The translations under genes were made by a program, and so were the position numbers. A DNA stretch of 19,950 nt from Acidobacteriota bacterium (GTDB lineage Bacteria; Acidobacteriota; Vicinamibacteria; Vicinamibacterales; UBA2999). The DNA lies in assembly GCA_947465645.1 (NCBI GenBank), contig CANIBQ010000092.1, forward strand, positions 1 to 19,950. Direction: 5' to 3'. Positions 1-5,195 of this stretch are shown here, one piece after another. Below the pieces are notes generated by a model. The model had not been told where the DNA came from, searched no databases, and saw nothing but the letters and a program-made list of their open reading frames with translations. The number at the start of each line of letters is the position of its first letter. Position 1 is the first letter of the stretch.

Positions 1-1
1 T

Positions 2-142
2 CCCGTGGGCACGGACCTCTCGACCTATACACAGACGCAGCTCAACGCCATCGCGCGCCGTCTGAACACGCGCCCGCGCAAAACGCTGGGCTACGAGACC
101 CCGGCTGATAGACTGGCAACCTGCGTTGCGTCGACGGCTTGA
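2..142 (+). mobile_element. IS30-family transposase, C-terminal 46 codons (5' end outside window)
   Basis: This frame is open from the window edge and ends at TGA 140-142. It encodes the C-terminus of a DDE transposase of the IS30 family. The diagnostic stretch is LNTRPRKTLGYETP, followed by ADRLA; in IS30 transposases the run R-x-L-N-x-R-P-R-K-T-L-G-(Y/F)-x-T-P lies just before the C-terminus. Only the tail is present, so the catalytic DDE residues and the left inverted repeat cannot be checked. Immediately 3' of the stop, the opposite strand carries the start of a TonB-dependent receptor that is interrupted here. The right end of the element must therefore lie close to 142-165. I could not identify the terminal inverted repeat by eye. 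The family call is strong; whether the element is intact is unknown. Confidence 0.88.
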
Positions 143-370
143 ACCCACCGCTTCGAATCGCCCCTGCTCGTTGGTCGTCAACGACCGCGTGGTGCCGGTG
201 TCGGCATTGGTGATCGTGATGTCCGCGCCTGGCAGCACGCCGCCGGTCTCGTCTTTCGCGGTGCCGCGGATGGTGCCCGTGGTCAACTGGGCAACCGCGG
301 GTGTGGCAGAGGTCACGACCAGGAGAAGAAACGCCCAGACGAAACTCGATACACGTGGTCTCATCCGCAT
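143..370 (-). pseudogene. TonB-dependent receptor, N-terminal fragment truncated at the IS30 junction
   Basis: Reading leftwards from ATG 370-368 the protein begins MRMRPRVSSFVWAFLLLVV, a Sec signal peptide ending near AVA-Q. It continues with a carboxypeptidase-regulatory-like (CNA-B type) domain: TTGTIRGTAKDETGGVLPG, then ITITNADTGTTR and TTNEQGRFEA. This is how large Acidobacteriota-type TonB-dependent receptors start. After about 75 codons the similarity stops, and the strand is the antisense of the IS30 transposase end, so plug and barrel are missing here. An AGGTGAG Shine-Dalgarno lies about 4 nt before the ATG. The gene starts 22 bp after the amidohydrolase stop, so it was probably the distal gene of that operon. 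The exact junction (about 142-165) is not resolved. The remaining receptor may continue beyond the IS, outside the window. Confidence 0.8.
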
Positions 371-381
371 CGGCTCACCTC

Positions 382-399
382 GTTTAACGCGTTTAACGC
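382..399. repeat. 9-bp tandem direct repeat GTTTAACGC x2
   Basis: GTTTAACGC occurs twice in direct succession, spanning the TAA stop of the amidohydrolase and the short spacer before the receptor fragment. It may be simple slippage. It is not long enough to propose a function. Confidence 0.6.
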
Positions 400-2258
400 G
401 ACTGTGACGCTTCGAACACGATCTTCCCGCCGACGATGGTCATCACCGGCTCGAGCTTCTCGATTTCGTTCTCCGGCACGGTCATGTAGTCGCCGTTCAT
501 GATGACGACGTCCGCGAATTTTCCTTTTTCAATCGAACCCAGCATCTTCTCCTCGTTCATGAAGAACGCCGCCTCGATCGTCAGCAACTGGAGCGCCTCT
601 TTGCGCGTGACCGCGTCCTGTGCCCCCCAGACGAGGTTGCCGCTCGCCGCGGTGCCTCGCTCGGACCGCGTCGCGTAGCGGGCGACGCGGGTGATGAAGC
701 GCTGCGCGCGCCACATCGGCGGCTCGTCGGGCTTGCCGCCCTCGAAGTGCACGCGAATGCCCGCCTTCAGGAGATCCCTGACCGGCTGGGCGGTATTCAG
801 GCCCTCCCCATATTGCGCCGGCAGCATCTCCTCGCCTCGTACGATGCGCGGGCTCCACAGCTCCGAGTTCAGGCCGTAGGTCACCTTGTCGCCCATCTCC
901 ATCGCAAGGGCGATCGACTTCTCGTCCCAGATCAGATTGTGATCGAGCGCGTTGCGCCCGAGCATCGTCTTCACCTTGATGTCCTGCTGCTTCTCGGCGT
1001 CCGACAGCGTCTGCAGCACGATGGCGCCGGCCTGGCTGCCCATGTTGTGGTTGCCGCCGATATTCCAGCCATGCTTGCGCATCAGAAACAGCGTGCCCGC
1101 TTCGGTCTGCGCCTGTTCCGCCGGTGACAGATCCGCCCAATGGCGGCCGGTGAACGCCGAGCCCGTCCACTTGTTGGCGCCCGTGCGGGATCCGCGCACG
1201 CCGGGGTGGAGGTGCGCCTTCGGCTGATGGGTCAGGATCCCGCCGTCGTCAGACGCGCCGTCCACCGGTCCGACGGCGGCGCCAACGATGCGCATCATCC
1301 CGTCGCCAAGTTCGAAGTCGACGAGGTTCGGCGTGCGGCGCAGGAACTGGACGGCCAGCGGATTCTGCCGGGCGAAATCGAGGTCGGGCCGGATGCGCAG
1401 GTTGAGCCGGCCCTGGTGCTGGAGCTGGCTCATGATCGTCACGGTGTAGCCGCTCGCGTGGCCGGTCACGGTGGTGACACCGGCGCGCAGGAATTGGTCA
1501 TTGATCTTCAACTGGTCGTTGAAGATGGCGTCGGTCAGCTCGGGCCAGTCGCGCAGATTCCAGCCGACCATTCCGATCGCCGCGCCAAACAGCTGGCCGG
1601 TGGGCCGCCCCGCCGCATCCTTGACGATGCCGATATGGTCGCGCGGCAGGCCCGCCGCAAACGCACGGTTCAGCATCAGCGTGTTGACGACGCCTTCGGA
1701 GCTCGAGAGCGCAAGGCTCAAGGGCGTGTTCGGCGCGAGCGCATCGAGCTCTTTCGCCGTCAGCTTCGAGAGCTCCGCGTTCCACTCGTCCGCCATGCGC
1801 ACCCAGACGGGCGAGCCCGGCGCCGCCTGCTTGACGAGCGCCGAGACCTGCCGGAGCATCGCGGCGACGCTCTCATCCCGCACCTTGATCCCGATCTTCC
1901 CGTTGACCATGGTGTCTTTGTAGAGATCGCCACCGGCGAACGCGTTGTCGCCGTCGCTGTCGATGAAGCCCGGGACGACGCTCCGGCCGGCCGCGTCAAC
2001 CACCCGTGTCGCGGGTCCGACCAGGCGCTTGATCTGGTCGTTGGTCCCGACGGCCAGGATCCGGCCGTCGCGCATCGCGATCGCCTCAGCCACGCTGAAC
2101 TGCGGATCCACGGTGAGCACCTTGCCGTTGATGATGACGAGGTTGGGGTAGGCGAGCAGCTCCGGGGGGACGGGCTGGATCTGCGCCACGACAGGCGCTC
2201 CCGCCAGCATGAACGCCAATACAAGACCGGTGGACCAGAGAATTGCGCGTCGTATCAC
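393..2258 (-). CDS. exported amidohydrolase family protein (YtcJ/amidohydrolase-3 type) with altered metal site
   Basis: The protein is 621 aa with an N-terminal signal peptide (RRAILWSTGLVLAFMLAG, cleavage near VVAQ). The composite amidohydrolase fold shows in three places: the N-terminal beta-sandwich (LVIINGKVLTVDP, AIAMRDGRILAVGTN), the start of the barrel (VVPGFIDS) and the C-terminal sandwich (LGSIEKGKFADVVIMNGDYMTVP, VGGKIVFEA). The usual family sequence is GFIDxHxH; here residues 102-104 read DGD, so both metal-binding histidines are aspartates. Two later conserved histidines remain (GNHNMGSQA about 404, LDHN about 440). The terminal GSDxP aspartate is not seen: the matching segment reads EGGKP. 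GTG 2258 is the chosen start because AGGAGG lies 5 nt upstream; a longer TTG start at 2288 has no such site. It sits in an operon with DoxX and a TonB receptor. Substrate is unknown, and hydrolase activity is doubtful or depends on an unusual metal site. Confidence 0.88.
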   Translation of the reverse strand: MIRRAILWSTGLVLAFMLAGAPVVAQIQPVPPELLAYPNLVIINGKVLTVDPQFSVAEAIAMRDGRILAVGTNDQIKRLVGPATRVVDAAGRSVVPGFIDSDGDNAFAGGDLYKDTMVNGKIGIKVRDESVAAMLRQVSALVKQAAPGSPVWVRMADEWNAELSKLTAKELDALAPNTPLSLALSSSEGVVNTLMLNRAFAAGLPRDHIGIVKDAAGRPTGQLFGAAIGMVGWNLRDWPELTDAIFNDQLKINDQFLRAGVTTVTGHASGYTVTIMSQLQHQGRLNLRIRPDLDFARQNPLAVQFLRRTPNLVDFELGDGMMRIVGAAVGPVDGASDDGGILTHQPKAHLHPGVRGSRTGANKWTGSAFTGRHWADLSPAEQAQTEAGTLFLMRKHGWNIGGNHNMGSQAGAIVLQTLSDAEKQQDIKVKTMLGRNALDHNLIWDEKSIALAMEMGDKVTYGLNSELWSPRIVRGEEMLPAQYGEGLNTAQPVRDLLKAGIRVHFEGGKPDEPPMWRAQRFITRVARYATRSERGTAASGNLVWGAQDAVTRKEALQLLTIEAAFFMNEEKMLGSIEKGKFADVVIMNGDYMTVPENEIEKLEPVMTIVGGKIVFEASQSR

Positions 2259-2337
2259 GATCGCCTCCTGATGAATCGCCGGGTTCAAGGACGATGACCT
2301 CCGCGCGTATGCTGCGTTTCGGCGCGAAGGTACCGTC

Positions 2338-2691
2338 CTAGCGATCGGCGAGTCCGTACCCTTCGTTGACGATCACGAGGGGCGCGGATGGGTTGGCCGC
2401 GTCGAAGCTTGCGCGAAGCTGGAAGTGCGGTTCGGCGGCCGGCCGCTCGGTGATCCACCGTACGAGCGACGCCGCCAGCGCGGCGTTCCTGGCGTGTTCG
2501 TCGGCTCCGGCTTGCGCGAATGTCTCGTCGGATACGTAGAGGTTGCCGCTTTCGACCTGCTCATCGCGCTTCCGCATCACCCTCAGGAAGGCGATGGACG
2601 CGTTGCGGTCGGTGCGCTGCACGTCGTCCTGCATCACGACGTACTCGCGGGCGCTGCCATCCTCGTACTTTCCGGTCAGGTTGATCGCCAC
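2338..2691 (-). CDS. conserved-looking hypothetical protein, 117 aa
   Basis: I do not recognise this family. The product is soluble, charged and 117 aa, with no signal peptide or membrane segment. It opens with MAINLTGKYEDGSAREYVVM, and the centre is rich in charged residues (VMRKRDEQVESGNLYVSDE). GTG 2691-2689 is the start, with GGAG about 9 nt upstream. It begins 13 bp after the stop of the DoxX gene and ends 79 bp before the amidohydrolase GTG, all on the same strand. It is therefore almost certainly cotranscribed with them. The reading frame is credible from its position, spacing and Shine-Dalgarno. No function is assigned. Confidence 0.7.
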   Translation of the reverse strand: MAINLTGKYEDGSAREYVVMQDDVQRTDRNASIAFLRVMRKRDEQVESGNLYVSDETFAQAGADEHARNAALAASLVRWITERPAAEPHFQLRASFDAANPSAPLVIVNEGYGLADR

Positions 2692-2704
2692 GCTCTCACT
2701 CCGC

Positions 2705-3514
2705 TCAGTTGCGCCCGCGGTCCAGGCTCCATGCCCCGGCGCCCCGTGACGCGATGTACGCCAGGATCACCGCGTGCAGCAGCACCTCGACGCCGCCATT
2801 GGTGATCGGCCAGGGGCCGCGCGGCGCCGCGACGACGACGTAGGCCACGAGCATTTCCGCCGCGACGACCAGGGCCAGCGGCCGGGTGAACAGCCCGGCC
2901 ATGATCAACGCCCCGGCCACGAGATCCCAATAGCCGGTGACCGCCGGCAATTGGTCGAGCGCGAATGGCGGCGCGCCGGGGCGGCCGCCCATGAGCGGCA
3001 GCATGCCGAAGGCCTTGCGCAGCCCGTGTTGCACGATGAAGGAGCCGACGATGATGCGGAGAAGGGCCCGGGCGTACGGCTCGAGCGACCGAAGGCGCTC
3101 GGTCAGCGCCCTCGCCCGGGAGCTGCGGCGCGCGAGCCAGCCGTCGACGCTCCACGCGCCAGGGCCAGCCGTCACCATCCACAGAAACAGGAAGCAGAAC
3201 AGGATCGCTTCTTCACCGCCGTTGCTGAGCGGCCAGAAGGTGACCGGGGCCCACCTGATGAAATAGGCGAACGCCATCTCGCCGGAGAGGATGAAGGCCG
3301 TGAACCGCGTGAACAGCCCGAGCGCGAGCAGGATCGGTCCGACGACCTCGAGCAAGGCGGCGAGGCCGCGTTGGCTCATGTAGTCGGGGACCATCGGCGC
3401 GCCGGTGAACCCCCACACCTTCTGGGCGCCGTGCATGAAGAACAACACCGCGGCGACGATGCGGATGACGAAGAGGATGTAAGGCGCGTAACGTTCCCAG
3501 CGTGTAGTAGCCAT
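2705..3514 (-). CDS. tandem-duplicated DoxX family integral membrane protein
   Basis: DoxX proteins are usually 130-160 aa with four membrane helices and are linked to quinol or thiosulfate oxidation and redox stress. This one is 269 aa and contains two copies end to end. Copy 1 (about 1-125) has FFMHGAQKVWGF, LLALGLFTRFTAF, PLSNGGEEAILFCFLFL and GPGAWSVD. Copy 2 (about 140-269) repeats the order with FIVQHGLRKAFGM, LIMAGLFTRPLAL, PITNGGVEVLLHAVIL and GAGAWSLD. The HG(x)xK, GLFTR, NGGxE and GAWS(V/L)D signatures are kept in both. The linker (ARRSSRARALTERLRS) is basic and likely cytoplasmic. No Shine-Dalgarno precedes the ATG; a good promoter predicts a transcript starting about 4 nt upstream, so a leaderless mRNA is likely. 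It is the first gene of the operon leading to the amidohydrolase. The exact redox role is unknown. Confidence 0.92.
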   Translation of the reverse strand: MATTRWERYAPYILFVIRIVAAVLFFMHGAQKVWGFTGAPMVPDYMSQRGLAALLEVVGPILLALGLFTRFTAFILSGEMAFAYFIRWAPVTFWPLSNGGEEAILFCFLFLWMVTAGPGAWSVDGWLARRSSRARALTERLRSLEPYARALLRIIVGSFIVQHGLRKAFGMLPLMGGRPGAPPFALDQLPAVTGYWDLVAGALIMAGLFTRPLALVVAAEMLVAYVVVAAPRGPWPITNGGVEVLLHAVILAYIASRGAGAWSLDRGRN

Positions 3515-3524
3515 CTAGCGGCAC

Positions 3525-3553
3525 ACTGTAGGAGCTTTCGGCGCCCGTGTAAA
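3525..3553 (-). promoter_or_regulatory. sigma70-like promoter for the DoxX operon, predicted leaderless
   Basis: Read on the minus strand, TTTACA (3553-3548) matches the -35 consensus at 5 of 6 positions. A 17-bp spacer follows, then TACAGT (3530-3525), 4 of 6 to the -10. Initiation about 7 nt later falls near 3518, only about 4 nt before the DoxX ATG at 3514. This agrees with the lack of a Shine-Dalgarno there. Confidence 0.55.
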
Positions 3554-3597
3554 GTGCCGGGCGGGCCGTCGCCAGGGAAGGGGAGCGCGCATCATGT

Positions 3598-4422
3598 TCA
3601 TTTCTTCGCCAGGCGATCGCGCGTAGTCTCGAGCGTGAAGGTCAGCGATTCGCGCGGAATGCTCGTCACGAACGGGCCCACCACCCAGCCCAGTCCCAAC
3701 GGTATTCCGCGGGTCAGCGACACCGACTCGCACTGCAGGTACACGCCGCCATCCCGGGCGAGGAGCCGCCAGTACGTGTTCAGCCGCCACAGGTAGCCGC
3801 CGTCGTGGCCGACGGGCAGCTCGCGTTCCTCGGGCGTGTCGGGGTTCTCGACCTCGGCGATGCGGGTGCTGTGGATCCGCCCCTCGGCGCGGCCGGGTGC
3901 GGGCCTGGTGAATCGCGCTTCGTGCTCGCTGTTGACGACCACGGTGATCACTTTTTTCATGAAGAAGCGCAGGTAGAACTTGAAGGTGTCGCCGCTCTTC
4001 GCGATCAGCCGCGACCGTGCGACGGCAGGACGATAGATCTGTCCGTGGGCGTTGTAGTCCTGCAGCAGGGCGAGCGCCTGGTCGATTGTCGCGCCGGGCA
4101 CGAAGGCGAGTCCCAGCCAGTGGTGCACCAGGCCGTCCGGCACGTCGATCTCGCTGCCGCCGTCGAGGGTCTTGTGCTTCTCGATGGTCAGCTCGCCACG
4201 GCGCAGGGCGTCACGGCGCGCCTGCTGCTGCGACGCGGACAGCGTGTCGATCCACAGGAACGCGCCCCGGTCGAGGCGCATTTCCGTGAGACGCACGTAG
4301 CGGTCGAAGTTGATCGCGGTGCGCGTGGTGAGGTCCGCCGCCGCGGCGGGCACGTGCACGAGGACAAGCAACGACGCGGCGACCGACGCGATCGCGCCGA
4401 TCCGGATGGTTGCTTCTATCAT
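3598..4422 (-). CDS. predicted exported START-like/SRPBCC-type protein (unknown function)
   Basis: The product is 274 aa with a signal peptide (IRIGAIASVAASLLVLVHVP, cleavage near AAA-D). The mature part has features I associate with START-like proteins of Acidobacteriota: a hydrophobic region with FVPGATIDQALALLQDY, then alternating strand segments such as TFKFYLRFFMKKVITVVVN, YLWRLNTYWRL, GGVYLQCESVSLTRGIP and a closing IPRESLTFTLETTRDRL amphipathic helix. The call rests on this pattern, not on catalytic residues, so it is tentative. No ligand can be named. It is transcribed away from the lectin-like gene across a 49-bp gap. A TATGAT hexamer ends about 8 nt before its ATG and no Shine-Dalgarno is visible, so the transcript may be leaderless. 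Confidence 0.75.
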   Translation of the reverse strand: MIEATIRIGAIASVAASLLVLVHVPAAAADLTTRTAINFDRYVRLTEMRLDRGAFLWIDTLSASQQQARRDALRRGELTIEKHKTLDGGSEIDVPDGLVHHWLGLAFVPGATIDQALALLQDYNAHGQIYRPAVARSRLIAKSGDTFKFYLRFFMKKVITVVVNSEHEARFTRPAPGRAEGRIHSTRIAEVENPDTPEERELPVGHDGGYLWRLNTYWRLLARDGGVYLQCESVSLTRGIPLGLGWVVGPFVTSIPRESLTFTLETTRDRLAKK

Positions 4423-4430
4423 GCAGAGCC

Positions 4431-4451
4431 ATCATACGACTAAGGTAGAAT
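4431..4451. promoter_or_regulatory. back-to-back -10-like elements in the divergent 49-bp gap
   Basis: On the minus strand, TATGAT (4436-4431) lies 8 nt before the ATG of the START-like gene. On the plus strand, TAGAAT (4446-4451) lies about 20 nt before the ATG of the lectin-like gene. Neither has a convincing -35 box at 16-18 nt. The two genes must share this small control region. Confidence 0.35.
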
Positions 4452-4471
4452 CCGCCGCGGAGATGACCGAC

Positions 4472-5155
4472 ATGACTTACATGCGACCTGTTCTTGCAGC
4501 GCTGGCGCTGACGTTGACGCTCGGCTCGTACCTCGCGCTCGCGCAGCAACCGGCGGCGCCGCAGCAGCCGATGAGTTTCTTCGTGACCAGTGTGTCCAAG
4601 GGAGACGGCGGCAACTATGGCGGGCTGGCGGGCGCCGACGCGCACTGCCAGATGCTGGCGCAGGCGGCCGGCCGCGGCAACGTCAAGTGGGTGGCCTACC
4701 TCAGCACCCAGGGTCCCGGCGCGGTGAACGCGCGCGACCGCATCGGCCAGGGCCCGTGGTACAACGCTCGCGGCGCGATGATCGCGCCCAATCTCGCGGA
4801 GCTGCACGGCGACACGCTGGAGCTCGCGCGCATGGGCAACCGCATGAACAAGAACAACGCGCGCACCGAAAAGGGCGACGCGGTCAAGGGTGTGGGAGAC
4901 ACGCCCAACGAGCACGACATCGTTACCGGCTCGCAGCCCGACGGCCGCGCCTACACGGACGGCATGGACCACACCTGCAGCAACTACACCAGCAACGCCG
5001 ATGGCCGCGGCAGCATGCAGGTCGGCCACCACGACAAGATCGGGCTCACCAACGGATCGTGGAATTCCGCGCATCCCAGCCGCGGGTGCAGCCAGCCGAA
5101 CCTGATTCCGACCGGCGGCAACGGCTATCTGTACTGCTTCGCCCCGGGAAACTGA
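4472..5155 (+). CDS. secreted endostatin/C-type-lectin-like fold protein
   Basis: The product is 227 aa with a signal peptide (MRPVLAALALTLTLGSYLALA, cleavage before QQP). The mature protein opens with MSFFVTSVSKGDGGNYGGLA and GADAHCQMLAQAAG. It then has WVAYLST, VNARDRIGQGPWYNARG, GDTPNEHDIVTGSQPDG, DHTCSNYTS, VGHHDKIG, WNSAHPSRGCSQ and a final GGNGYLYCFA. This order of Cys, Trp and His motifs is that of a bacterial family I associate with the collagen NC10/endostatin, C-type-lectin-like fold. The four cysteines (AHCQ, HTCS, RGCS, LYCF) could form two disulfides outside the cytoplasm. ATG 4472 is chosen because GGAG lies 9 nt upstream; ATG 4463 and 4481 are alternatives. The ligand is unknown. 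Confidence 0.8.
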   Translation: MTYMRPVLAALALTLTLGSYLALAQQPAAPQQPMSFFVTSVSKGDGGNYGGLAGADAHCQMLAQAAGRGNVKWVAYLSTQGPGAVNARDRIGQGPWYNARGAMIAPNLAELHGDTLELARMGNRMNKNNARTEKGDAVKGVGDTPNEHDIVTGSQPDGRAYTDGMDHTCSNYTSNADGRGSMQVGHHDKIGLTNGSWNSAHPSRGCSQPNLIPTGGNGYLYCFAPGN

Positions 5156-5174
5156 AACACAGTCTGTCGTGGGG

Positions 5175-5194
5175 CCGCCGCGGCGAAGCGGCGG
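5175..5194. terminator. hairpin between convergent genes
   Basis: CCGCCGC and GCGGCGG form a perfect 7-bp GC stem around a 6-nt loop. It sits 20 nt after the lectin-like stop and directly after the TonB receptor stop on the other strand. There is no U-tract on either side. It is probably a bidirectional terminator or transcript-end stabiliser. Confidence 0.45.
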
Positions 5195-5195
5195 T

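Noticed and set aside
1140..2297. 385-codon open frame on the plus strand
   Set aside because: Lies inside the amidohydrolase, which has a full signal peptide and domain; this one has neither.
2774..3796. 340-codon open frame on the plus strand
   Set aside because: Antisense to DoxX and the promoter region; composition rich in Arg, Glu and Asp without pattern.
4310..4471. Longer N-terminus for the lectin-like protein
   Set aside because: It would overlap the divergent START-like gene and put residues before a clear signal peptide; GGAG fits ATG 4472.
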